DNA of 64,000 bases from Oreocharis arfaki. Taxonomy: Eukaryota; Chordata; Aves; Passeriformes; Paramythiidae. This document shows, one piece after another, positions 13,106-24,062 of this stretch. Location of the stretch: assembly GCA_013398015.1 (NCBI GenBank), contig VZRR01002190.1, positions 631,768 to 695,767 on the forward strand. Direction: 5' to 3'. The translations under genes were made by a program, and so were the position numbers. The notes under the pieces are model-generated. The model did no database searches. It saw only the letters and a list, made by a program, of their open reading frames with translations, and had not been told where the DNA came from. Every line of letters starts with the position of its first letter. Position 1 is the stretch's first letter.

Positions 13106-13203
13106 CACAAGGTCCAAGTTCTGCCACTGTCTGACTGTCCCACAGGGCCTGGAGATTAGCCAGTCTTTCTGAAGGCTCCAGAGTTACTTTTTTCATAATC
13201 CGC
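13106..13203 (-). CDS. CARMIL1: CARMIL1 exon: PH-to-LRR linker helix
   Basis: A 98-base exon begins with the last base of a split Val codon and ends with the first base of a split Gly codon (phase 2 in, phase 1 out). It encodes RIMKKVTLEPSERLANLQAL then [12 protein letters not shown]. Human CARMIL1 has [32 protein letters not shown], so differences are few and conservative. The segment is the charged helical linker joining the PH domain to the LRR solenoid. The acceptor is TTTTCCATCTAG and the donor is GTG|GTGAGA. It is the start of a tight cluster of three exons within 716 bp. Confidence 0.95.
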
Positions 13204-15142
13204 CTAGATGGAAAAGAGGGGGAAAAACATCATTCATGGCTTTGAAAGTATTTTTAAACACATAAACTTTTTTTATTTTAAGAGCATTTCTAAATGCGTG
13301 TATAGGAAGAATTACCATTCTTAATACAACTCACTTTCCTACCTAAAAGACACACACATCATTATGCAGCCCAGCAGGAGTAACATTTATTCATTCTTAC
13401 TTTCGATTAACCCTGTGACTACTGGAGCAACTAAACCCTTTTGTATTACAGCATTACTCCAGCTAAGGAGACTTGTGGCCCTCATCTGACACCAGGATAC
13501 CACCAGCACTGGTATTAATGGTTACCCTGAAACCACCGCTGTATATGCACTGCTTTTATGCAGAAATAGCACCATGGTGCCAAGAGCTGAGCAGCTCCAT
13601 GTGGCCTCTAGGCTGCACTCTCAATGTCCAGCTCCAATCCTTGTAATTTGGTAGCATTTTCCTTCCCTAGACAGACAAGAAACACAATACCTTGCTGCCT
13701 TTTAAGAAATAAAATTATCTGTTTTTGTAAATGGCAAGACTGCCTCATGAACAACAGAATTCCATAAGGAGGTCTGGGGGGCAGAAGAGAATTAATAAGC
13801 GATAAATACTATAGGAACCGCTTCCCCCCTTCTTCTGGTCCTGTATCATCTGCACAACTGCAATGCCTTCATTTTGGAAAACTCTGACATCTGAGAGGAG
13901 AGCAAGAAATTAAATTTCTTTTCTGGGAAGCAAGCACTCCATGCAGCTTCCCAAAATGCTCCAGCAGCGCTCTCAAGAAAGCCCACAGAAAACATGTACA
14001 GAGCTCAAGGCCTTCATAAACAACCAGAGAAACACACACAGTCTTGCAGCCCTCTTTACTCTTTTTGTGTGCATTTCTCACACCATTACTGAGGTGTTAT
14101 AGCAACCCTGCTCACAAACCCTGCTCAGTTGTATTCATGCTCTTTGAAGGGAGAGCTCAATCTCCACTAAGGCAGTTAATAACTGGAAGTGGAAAAAAAA
14201 TGAAAACAAGAAAAAGAAACTGCCATTCAGAGTTTAGGAACTTGATTTCCTACTCCACCTACAGGAAAGGTGAATAATAAAGACATGCACTCAAAATAAA
14301 ACACGTAAGTTTAGCCTAACCATTCACATCTAGTGTCTGTTACTGAAGTTCACTTATAAAAAATCAACATGTCTGGGAAAACATTTTTCCACAGCCCATT
14401 TTTCCTAATAATGCTGAAAACCAGGAGCTGAGGAGAATACAGTAAAGCTGCATGACTTGGTAGAGAGTGATGAAGATGAAGCAATGACAGAGAAGACAGA
14501 AAAGAAAATGAAGAAAAACTACTGAGAATTGCTGCAAGAGGATAGAATTCAGAGGCACTGTAAAAGAGAAAACCCAAAGCACAAGTAATGCAATGAAAAG
14601 AAAAGCCAGAAAAGGAGACGAATAATTCAAGTAGTCAGTTAAACCACTGGAAGTATATGACAAGATTGCCCTGGGCTCAGTTTTGAAGAACAAGGCTCAC
14701 AATCATGTGCATTGTTTCACAAACACTGAAAGTAAATGGAACTTTTCCCTCCTCTCCCAACTCAGATTTTACTTCTGGTGGGAAAAAAAATAAAACAAAA
14801 AAACCGAGCAAGTTAAAACAAAAAAAGACAGAACCTAAGCTATATTTGAGGCTGGAGAGGCAACAAGGTAAAATGAAAATTAAAGACCTCAAATACTTGC
14901 ACCCACCTTCAAACCAAAGGTTCTTATGACCCTACAAAACCACATATAAGTCTACCTATGCCCTACACTGTCCTGGTTTTGCCATACATCTGGACAAAAG
15001 CTTAGTGCTTGCCTCAAGGTGATTCTCATATCCTCAGTGCATTTCTGAGATCAGAGTGGGGAGACCAGCAGACAAGAAGTGGTGGCTGGTCACCACTTCC
15101 ATACAATCTCTTCCAACTAGAGATGCCCTAAAAGATACTCAC
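13204..15142 (-). other. CARMIL1 intron, 1939 bp
   Basis: This intron has a purine-rich plus strand from about 14160 to 14900 (a polypyrimidine run on the transcribed strand), which generates several overlapping minus-strand open frames of low complexity. No transposon or exon recognised. The sequence TGTCCTGGTTTTG near 14969 recalls the start of an avian LTR, but nothing after it supports that. Confidence 0.85.
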
Positions 15143-15264
15143 ACTGGTGAGAGTCCAGGGAATATCTTCCTGAGGCAGGTCCCGATGTGTGCCAGCACCT
15201 CATTCACATCCTCTGAGGATGCCATCTTCATGGAAATGCTGCATTTCTCAGTTTCCATAATCAA
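15143..15264 (-). CDS. CARMIL1: CARMIL1 exon: end of PH domain, C-terminal helix
   Basis: The largest visible exon, 122 bases, encodes 40 full codons and leaves two bases (phase 2). It reads LIMETEKCSISMKMASSED and continues through VLAHIGTCLRKIFPGLSP. The METEKCSISMKM portion is the last beta strands of the PH domain. EDVNEVLAHIGTCLRKIF is the C-terminal amphipathic helix typical of PH folds. The acceptor is TTTATTTATAG, adequate but A-containing; the donor is AGT|GTGAGT. Near identity to mammals over a 40-residue stretch indicates strong purifying selection, which makes this one of the most secure exons in the window. Confidence 0.95.
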
Positions 15265-17501
15265 CTATAAATAAAAGTGCAAGAGGCTGAGAACTGGGTA
15301 TCATATATTTCATGTCCATTTAAAAAGGAAAGCATTTTGAATGCCAGCTGAATGCTTCCTGTGCTTGTAAGAATCTGTTGTTCCTTAACACATGACACAG
15401 CAATGCTCCAGGTAAAGTTTCGGAAAGTTGTTCTTGAATGTACAAGACCCCTGTACTCAAACTTTGCTTTTTCTAACAGTGCCCTGCTTCCCACGGGAAT
15501 ACAATTTTCAAAGGATCTTGACCTCAGCTGACACTTCGAAAACCAAGAACTTTTCACAGCATTGTCCTCTTTTGAAACACGTCCCAGAACACCAGGAGAG
15601 GCAAGCACAGCCTGACAGGAAACTATTGAACGAGCAGAGTGCCTGTTTCCTCCGGCAAAAAGTAAAAGTCTTTAATGGCTGTGATCCTCTGGAAAAGCTC
15701 TAGTGCTTTGTTCTGTGCTGTTTAAGAAAATGGTGTAGTGCTGTGTTGTCTCAGTGCAGATGAAGCAGTAACTCAGCCAGCATAACTGCCCTGCTGTCTA
15801 GGGGATACGTGCTTGAGTGAGGGGGATAAAAAAAGCCTTCTGCAGCCCGCCTCCTTTAGATATTGAGTGTTCAGAATCAAATCAGATTACTGTAAGAGTG
15901 ACACATCAGCTCTGCTGCTGCTTTTGGCTGCATCACAGGAAGCAGTGTAATGTTTCTGTTTACTGCAGTGTGAATAGTTAGCACAGCCCAAGTCATAATC
16001 TCTTTTAGATGAGAAGCTGTGCACGCCCAGAGAGAAGGTAACAATAGGAATAAATAAGTGTAGACAGACAGCAGGAGAGGGGACTCTGTGCAGTATGATA
16101 CAGAGGATTGCTTCTTATTGAAGCTGCTTCCCAGGGCTCCCCCTTGGTTCCCAATTCATGTCTAGGGTCATCACCAGGATAATCCTAGAAGAGGCTGTAT
16201 TACCCCTAAAGCACACTGGGACTATTCACACCTTTTCAACTCCTGAGCCTGTTGCCACCACGCCCTGATGACGAATGAGCAGGCAACCTACCACTGTTTT
16301 TCATCATCACCAGTATTAGCACAACATTTCCATATATTACTCTGTCCATTTGTTCCCCTATCTTACCGTGGGAAGCCCTTCATGGCTTTCTGCAAGATGC
16401 CTAGCACCAAACTACACCCTTCTGATATCACAGCTACAATAAGCTTCTTGCAGGAAAACTGCAACAATATAATTTGCTCCACAAGCAATAATCTAAGATT
16501 CTTCCTGCCTTCAGTTATAAGCCTCACACAATTAAAACACAAATGAATGTAAACATGAAAAACCTTTAAAAATATTTTTGGAAAAGTGTATGTTCATTGA
16601 GGCTGCTGAAAATCTCCTGTAAACTCTGCTACAACAGTGACTGTCTATACCTCCAGGAGTAATTAGCAATAGTTACCCGGCATTTTAGTACCTTAAATAA
16701 AAAAAAGCCACAAAAACTTAGAATTTAGTAAATGTCTCCCCATTAAAACACCTGGATCTCTTTTTTTTTTCCTCCTTTAAGGAAAGCTTCAAAAGACAGG
16801 TTAAAAAGATGACATGTTAATACAATGAGAGCTTTTCAGAGTTCAAAGTATCTCAGGCACTCATATGCTTAAAAAGCTCTTTAAAAGCCAAACACACATG
16901 AAACACATGAAGACTTTGATACAATTGAACTGTCAAATCTTGTCAACATGCTCATCTTATGAATTAAAAAAGCTCTAAAGGCATTCTTCTTTTCAGCACC
17001 TTCTCTTTGACATTTACTTTTTTGGGCATGTAACTTGCTGTCAAATATATTTTGTGTTGTACACAGTAAAGGCACGAAGATTAGTTGAAAGCAAAGCATT
17101 TCTGCTTGCAATGTAAGCAGTAGCTTTTGGCTTCCCCATAAAGGTATTCACCACAGAAGCCACTGCAGCTTGTGTGGTGATGATTGCATACCAGCCACCA
17201 TTGCTTTACCAGCTCTGAGAAAAAGATCCTTTTATGATGCAAACAGAAACTTGTACCATACTGTACTAGAAAATACCCAATCCATTTCTTACCATTATTC
17301 CACCCTCACAACACATTCCTAAAACTGACTCTTTAAATCCCTACTGTTATTGTTAAGACTTCAGACCAGCATGAATGCAAGAATACAAATGCACAGTGTG
17401 CTCAGTGGAAGGGGACCACCTGCATGTTAGAGCATTACCTCCTTGACTGGAACAGATCTAGCAATGAGTAAACAAGTATCTTTTATCTAGAATACACTCA
17501 C
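15265..17501 (-). other. CARMIL1 intron, 2237 bp
   Basis: No repeat family or second gene recognised. The 15770-16000 part looks less degenerate than its surroundings and is listed among the findings as a possible conserved noncoding element. Confidence 0.85.
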
Positions 17502-17561
17502 CTGGCCAGGTTTACTGGAAGTTACTCCTTGGATTTCCAAGTAGCTGAAAGTTAGTTCCAG
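17502..17561 (-). CDS. CARMIL1: CARMIL1 exon: PH-domain strands
   Basis: A 60-base exon, phase 0 on both sides, encodes LELTFSYLEIQGVTSSKPGQ (20 residues). Human CARMIL1 has LELTFSYLEIHGV followed by a more variable loop, so the first half is nearly identical and the loop SSKPGQ has diverged. These are central strands of the PH fold. The acceptor is a good polypyrimidine tract ending ACTACAG and the donor is CAG|GTGAGT, both near consensus. The 4067-bp intron separating it from the previous exon is the second longest between visible exons. Confidence 0.93.
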
Positions 17562-20500
17562 CTGTAGTCAGAAAAGAAAACACCACATTACTGCAAACAT
17601 CATCTTATTTTAAAGAGCATTTATGCTTCTCAATAAGGTTAAGAAAACCTGGAGCAGGCTACTGATATTTGACATCAGTTTCTCTAATTGACATTAAGTA
17701 TTTCTTAATATCTGGGTGCATTTTTCATGAAAAGAACACCTACATTTGCTTGTTACAGGTTTAAATGGTTATTAGAGGTTATAGAAATACCACACTGGAC
17801 ATTTTACTGCAAGCTATAAGCACATAAGCTTATAATCAATTTTATGAAAAAATTTTACTATAAAAAGCATCATTAATACAATACAATGTGTACTCTTGTG
17901 ACTGATTAACAATTTATTACAATCCTTACAGCTTCTCAATTATTCTTTTATTAGTTACACTGATCATAGATGTGAAAAATTTTACAGCACAGAGGCTGAA
18001 GGAACATGCACACACAATTTTTTGTATACATATATAAACAAAAATACTATAGATAAGATACAGATACGAACATAAATGCCCAAGGGCTGCTTTAGCATGT
18101 CTAAAAGTATGAGAGGAAGTGATACATAAGCTTTGTCTGAGTGGTTTATTTGGATGACAGTGAGAGTAGGCAGGGAAGAACATAATGAATCCAGATAGAA
18201 CCTAAGAAGAATGTGGGGAATTCCTCTCCAAGGACAAATCTAGGGCTACAGGGAGTGTGCTAAGATCTGAATTCACAATTATGTAGAAAAACATCTTGAC
18301 AGCCGAGATATACAGAAAGAAACAAACCTCTTGGACTGAATTGTAACTACAGGGCAAGACATTAGCTTGGTCATTTCCTTTTAGTTATCATTGAAACCAT
18401 TGTAACTGAGCAGTCTGTCTGAATTGCACCAAGTTTCCTGTACTTTATCTTATCCTAGGTTCACAGTCAGGGTGCTCCCAGGCTAAGTGGCAAACACCAT
18501 ATCATTCTACTCCTGTACTTGTGGAAAAGTCAACCCTGAATGACTGCTGGGGTGCTCAGAACCCAGACGCAGCTATCGAGACTCCCTCCCAGTAAAGGCT
18601 GCAACAGCACATTGAAAAGCTAGGAACAGAGGTACCAGCTTCCAACCATTCAAAAGCTTTCCAGAAAACTTTTGTTATTACTGTCTCTTTGTTCTTTGCT
18701 GCCTATTTTCTGAATCCTTATCCCTTCAGTTGCCCTGATGATGCGGCAGTATCAGAAGATACCAGCACCCCTCCAATTTCTGAGCAAAGTTCACCTTCTG
18801 CCAAAAGCCTATGTCGGTGAATGAACTTTACTCTGAAGTTTTTGAGACTTCATGCACTGCATTTCACACATTCTGCTGCAGGAGCAGCAGCCACAGCAAA
18901 CAGGCAGCTTCAAGGGTGCCAACACATCTGGTTATGAGGCAAGCGAGCACAGGGAAGCGAGGCAGGAGAGGCAGAACCAGCGCAAGCATCTTCCCAGAGC
19001 TCACACCAACACCTTGCATTTTCACAAGAGTAAAGCATTCACTTCTCTTCAGTGCTTTACTTCTAAGCTAGGGCTGGCAATATTTTGTAACGACATGGCC
19101 CTGTGCAGTTGACTTAGGGCAGAAAGAAAAAAAAAAGGGAAAAAATAAACCCACCAGAAAAATCTATGGCAGCTATTGTTGGCTACTGGATTAAGCAGGA
19201 CTACACATACAGAAGGGGAAAGCTCTTTTTTCCCAGTACTAATTAAACACCTTTTTTTACCTAAATCACAATGAAATTTTAGGGGGGGGAGTTTCTGTGA
19301 TTGAAATCCTTCACATTTTGAAAATTATTTACCTATCAAATTGAAGGTTCTTTTTTTGCTAAAGAATGAGCAAACATATATTTACATATATATGTACACA
19401 CAATCAGAAATATGGCACTATCTCTACAGTTCATCTTTGGTTCATTTTTCTAGTCAAAAACATGAATTTATAGTCCTTGCTTTGCAGCAAAAATGTAAAA
19501 CATGCTCTAAACATCATCTACCTCAAACTAAGAAATAATTTTTACAAGGTTTTAAAAGGCATAATCTCATTTATTACCCAAAATCATATGTTTTTAACAT
19601 CCTCTTAAAAAGCTATGCATGCCTCTTATTCAGGAGCCTTTCAGCTGCCCAGACAGCTAATTTCACAGTTTTTTATTTTTTCAACTAAAACTTTATGAAA
19701 GTTGCACTAGAAATACATTCTTAAATCTGAATCACACTCCTACTAATATTTAATACCTTTATTTGTTGGGCTGATGACACATCCAACATTTACTAATGTT
19801 GCAATTACATTTTATATAGACTGTAGCAAGAATTAGCAGGCTTTAAGTACTGTCCTTCCTTCCCAATCAGTCCATCTTGATTATTGGGAATGAACTGATT
19901 GGACCAGAGTGAGAAGTTAAGAGGTGGCCACTGCGATATCTTTGCTCTAAGGATAATAGTGTGAGTTGGTATTGTAGTTAACCAACATTAATTCTTTTTA
20001 ACTTTGATCTTTGTTTAGTAGATATATCTCAGCAGCACTGTTCAAGGAAAAGTAAAGCTTGGAATCGAATGTAGCAGGTACAGTTACTCAGAACTGGCCA
20101 TCTCTAGGCATACTCAATTTTGTTAGAGGTCCCCAGAGAGACAATGTGTCTTTGCTGAATGTTCTCAGCTGTCTTTCTAGGAATTACTGCCCGCCAGTTA
20201 CATGGAAGTTCTCGGGCTCAGAAAGCTTCTGAGCAGCTACTGAAAATACCACAGACATTAGAAAATTTACAAAGTTTCACTAACCCTGCTAGAAATGCAC
20301 TTTCAACCATCCTAATAATTGTTCAGACACAAAAAGTTTAGTTTTTACATAAATCATAAGCACAGCTTCTCATCATCTTCCTTCTATTTGCTATCACCAA
20401 AATCACGCTTCTACTAGTACAGAATACATGGTTCAGATTTTCATGAAAACTAAACCAGGTTTTTCAACTATGCAAATATATTTTAAAAAACTAGTTCTGA

Positions 20501-21628
20501 GAGTTGTCTGAAACGCTCAACTAAACAGAGTTGTCACTTAGTACTCCAAACCCCAGATTTCAAGAACTTTTTGATGACTTACAATGGCTTTGCTATTGTT
20601 TAACAATACCTGCCTATCATATTGCCATTGCAATGATGTTTGAGCTGTTCATCAACTGGATCTGTGCCTCCAAGCAAGCAGTCACCAAAACCTGTCTTAA
20701 AAAGCCCTGGCTGAAAACTGCAGTGATCCAAACACCAACAGTCAACCAACAGGAGACATCTGTGCTGCAGGGACAGGGTGATCAACTGAGGAAAATAAAT
20801 ATCAGCAGAAATTCAAGCTGCAGTTCATCCTACCTGTCAGTCAGCATCTTCAAATTACAGGTAAGGATGGTCACATTTACCAGTGACCATAACTGAAAAT
20901 TTGGTATCAATAGTTCCATTTATTGATTCAGGTTTTTCTATAAAGACACACACACGTAAAATACAACAAAATAGGATATGTGCCAAATTCCCATTCACCG
21001 ATTCCAAGCTGGACAAGAGATGTTCTTTCATGTCAGTCATTTTTATTCATGTGGAAATCATCTTTCTCTTCTACAACAGTCATTACAAATTGTCACAGGC
21101 ACAGTAAAAATAGTTCACCAGCATTGGTGAGGCAAGTTGCCAAAATGCTTTTCAAAATGAACCACAAAAATCATTAGAAAACAGCAGAATTTAATAAAAC
21201 TCAACACAGATTCTGCCTCCAAGTCAAATATAATCCTATTTGACACTACAAACACTAGAGGGAATTATGCCATCAGCTTGTTTGCACATAAACTGTCCTT
21301 CTATAAAATTCATCAGGCTCATCTCATAGTTCTTCAAGTTGGAGCTTACAACATAACTCTTCAGCAACCTGCATTTCTAGAAGTCAAAATTCCTCTGAAA
21401 AGGTGCGTGTGTATAAATATATATATATATGTACTGACAAATGCATCTAAGGCATACCCTAGTAGAAGCTCCATTCTAAGTCAACACCATGCAACATACC
21501 ATTTCTCAATTATCTATTTTTTTTAACAGATGTAAAAGCATAACTAAAATTACTAATTTTTTGCTACTTAGTTTATGTAACTTTCACTTGTTACCCCCAG
21601 AGAATTTTTAGAAACACAGTGATTTTAC
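17562..21628 (-). other. CARMIL1 intron, 4067 bp
   Basis: This intron contains an alternating AT stretch near 21417-21430, another near 19375-19392, and a 9-bp inverted repeat (CCAATCAGT and ACTGATTGG) near 19863-19902. A 121-codon plus-strand frame at 20531-20896 has no recognisable domain. I see no transposon or additional exon. Confidence 0.85.
21417..21430. repeat. (AT)n microsatellite
   Basis: Seven AT dinucleotides in a row sit within a longer AT-alternating stretch, 199 bp past the start of the intron-side sequence flanking the 21629-21679 exon. Confidence 0.8.
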
Positions 21629-21679
21629 CTTGGTGGGAATCCGAGATGTTAAAAGAAATGCCCGACATGATGCCAACAC
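21629..21679 (-). CDS. CARMIL1: CARMIL1 exon (first visible): PH-domain strand
   Basis: A 51-base exon in phase 0 at both ends encodes VLASCRAFLLTSRIPTK (17 residues). It corresponds to the human segment containing SCRAFLVTARIPTK, about residues 46-63, a beta strand pair of the non-canonical PH domain that contacts membrane lipid. The acceptor has a pyrimidine-rich stretch then CAACAG; the donor is AAG|GTAAAA, weaker than consensus at positions +4 and +5. The residues before it (about 45, including the initiator methionine) are not found in the remaining 42 kb upstream. Differences from the recalled human sequence are conservative (Val to Leu, Ala to Ser). Confidence 0.92.
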
Positions 21680-23854
21680 CTGTTGAAAAAATAAAAAAGA
21701 ACAGAATTTGTAAAAAACATTTAATATTATAAAAGATTCTTTTCCAGGAAAATCCTGAAACCAGAGGAAAAAAGCCTCTAGCAGAGTGAGTGTAGATTCC
21801 CTCTGCTGTCATACACTGAAGGAAGCAGAACTGGGATCAGATCCAGCGGTACACAGTGAAGAGACTGCTGCAATCTGATTAGCTAGTGAGCACACCACTG
21901 AACTGAAGAAATGTATTTAATCAATCTCTCCAGATCATATGACAGAAAGTCACATTTTCAAAAGAAGCAAGGATGAGAAGTCCTACCAGGAATATAGGAT
22001 GTACTTAAATGTAAGAAAAATATACAAGATCATCACAACATTATTAGCAATATAGAATTGACTGTGGGCAAGTGGGGGAGTTTTGGACACATTTGGGGCA
22101 TCTCTAGAGTAAGAACACAAAGATTTCCCATTGATAGCACCTGCATTTCTTCTCCAGCAAAGGCAATGGAAAAATGCAGTTAGACTAGTGGGACCAGTGA
22201 CTCTGGGGAGAAAGCACAACAAAACTAGTATTTTGGAAGCTATTGCCAATCAAAATACAATGAGTATACCATATCACTCCAGTCTCCAGTAGCACATCCC
22301 ACTCACAGATTTTATGCTTTGCAAAAGGAATGACTCATCTTGCAAAACTACAGCACTGTTTGTTGATTTACCTATAGAATTATCTGCTGCTGGCTACATC
22401 TTTTTCCAGATTGAAAAAAAAAAAAAGAAATAAACAAACTCTATTTGAACACCTGCATCAAAATCTCACAGCACAAGCAGAACTCTTCACACAGCTAGGA
22501 CTTCCTGAGCTCAGCCCTGCTCAGTAAGTATCCAGGATCAAGTGATCAGGTTGACACAAAACGTGTTCCTCACTCAAAGAGGAAGAAGCAGGCTGAGAAG
22601 GCAACCCAGCATCCAACTCTGGACACGGTTCAAACACTTCAGGGACTGGATTTCAGCTTCAGTACCTCAGCTGAATAACATCTCGCTAAATCCTAAGAGC
22701 ACAAGTGCTGTACCAGCGTTGAATACTACCAGATTGTTTTGGGGTTGATGTGATTAGACCCAGTTCTCTGGTTACCACTAGTGTAGAGCCAAACTGTTGC
22801 AGAGCAACCTGTGCCTCCTGTAAGGCTCAACCCGTCACTGAAGTCCCCTTCTGAGAGGCTGGCCCTGTTTCACAAACCTGCTTCATTTCCTTGCTCACAC
22901 TTGAGGGAGAGACAGCCTCTCCTGCCCTCCTCCCAGCTACACCTGTCCCAAATATCTCTCCCACAATCCAGCCTGAAGAGAAAGGGGAAGGACCTACCCA
23001 AGGGGTTTTTCCACTGCTCAACCACAGTTTCCCCAGCCTAGCAGCAGCTTTCTCTCACAGTAATACAACCTTGATCTTTTCCCTCACCCACCTCTTCCAG
23101 GCAGCCAACACACAGTAGGTGCACACCACTCTCCCGGGAGTCTCTGGGCAAGATCACACCCCTGTGCTCACAAAACAGCTTCATTGTCAGTAAGAGTGTC
23201 ACTCTTACTCGTGAAGCCATCCACAAGCTGCCCATGTCTAAAGAGGGCTTGGTGACCAGGCATCCTCCCTGCACTGGCACCACCAAAAAAATCTCTCCAG
23301 TGTCACAGGCAGAGCAGCTTCTGGTCACTGCACCTCAGACGCACAAATGAGACAGTCAGGGGAAAGGAAACCTTTTGAAGAACTGCTTGCCATGTTTGCC
23401 TTCTAGGTAGTGGCCAACAGCATCAGAGATATCAGTGCTCTGTGTACGCCACCACAGTGGGACAGCTCATTACATGAAAATCACGTCACAGTCTTGCTAT
23501 AAAATACTTGCTTGCAAGTATGGGTTCAAGCTACTTTATGAGCCTAGAAAGGGTGGTTTTAAAAAGACCACAGTACACATGAGCAGTCCAAACAACAAAG
23601 TCAAACGTAAACCAGGTAACCAGAAGGCCCTAACAAAATTATGTCAGAAAAGAATGTTCCACCAGAGCACATGGCAGTGTGTATTCTTGTGGCAGATGTA
23701 CCAATGGTCCCAAAGTGATCTTTGTAAAACCAACAAAGCTGAAAAACCCCCTTACCTCTGAGGTGCATTGACATACAAAGGAGAGGCCTGCTGTAAGATG
23801 ATACTCCCCACTCAGCAGGTAAAGAGCTACTCTTGAGCAATAAGATGGTATCAC

Positions 23855-23874
23855 AAAAAAAAAAAAAAAAAAAA
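23855..23874. repeat. Poly(A) tract, 20 bp
   Basis: Twenty consecutive A residues on the plus strand. No retroposed gene body or target-site duplication was recognised next to it, so it is a simple homopolymer as far as I can tell. Confidence 0.85.
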
Positions 23875-24035
23875 GTCGCCTGAAGCTTCTAATCCAGTAA
23901 CACAAATTTCTATAGTTATCACAGCTGAGACTCTCACAAAAAAGTAAGAGTTTGATTTTTACATAAAATCAGTTGAAGACAAGGTCAATTATTACTGCAA
24001 AATTAATGCCCCATCTTGACTACAGCAGGACGAGA

Positions 24036-24062
24036 TTTTTTTTTTTAATTTTTTTTTTTTTT
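24036..24062. repeat. Poly(T) tract, 27 bp with one interruption
   Basis: Eleven T, two A, then fourteen T on the plus strand. On the gene strand this is an A-rich tract. No adjoining SINE or processed pseudogene is recognisable. Confidence 0.8.

Larger units (their letters stand above)
4693..21679 (-). other. CARMIL1: CARMIL1 gene, internal part (eight coding exons, partial)
   Basis: Eight minus-strand exons splice in phase into 213 codons plus 2 bases that match CARMIL1 as I recall the human protein, approximately residues 46 to 259. Seen: PH-like strands and C-terminal helix, a helical linker, then the start of the leucine-rich repeats. Known of the family: CARMIL1 is a large cytosolic scaffold at the leading edge. 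It binds membranes through its PH domain, dimerises, and through a C-terminal CPI region binds and weakens heterodimeric actin capping protein, promoting lamellipodia and macropinocytosis. Only the membrane-binding and early LRR part is here; the capping-protein region would lie beyond the left edge. CARMIL2 and CARMIL3 are paralogues, but motifs such as FSQMYACVCDWLGF and [17 protein letters not shown] fit CARMIL1 best. Intron phases in order are 0, 0, 2, 1, 0, 2, 0, then 2 at the last donor. Confidence 0.95.

Noticed and set aside
14969..14990. TGTCCTGGTTTTG as the start of an ERVL LTR
   Set aside because: Only about 13 bases match what I recall of avian LTR starts; the following sequence does not continue the similarity.
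19863..19902. CCAATCAGT/ACTGATTGG inverted repeat as an RNA hairpin or small transposon terminus
   Set aside because: A 9-bp stem with a long loop is expected by chance at this scale, and there is no flanking duplication.
20531..20896. 121-codon plus-strand open frame with a hydrophobic segment
   Set aside because: Antisense in an intron, no recognised motif, and no codon pattern that I can argue for.
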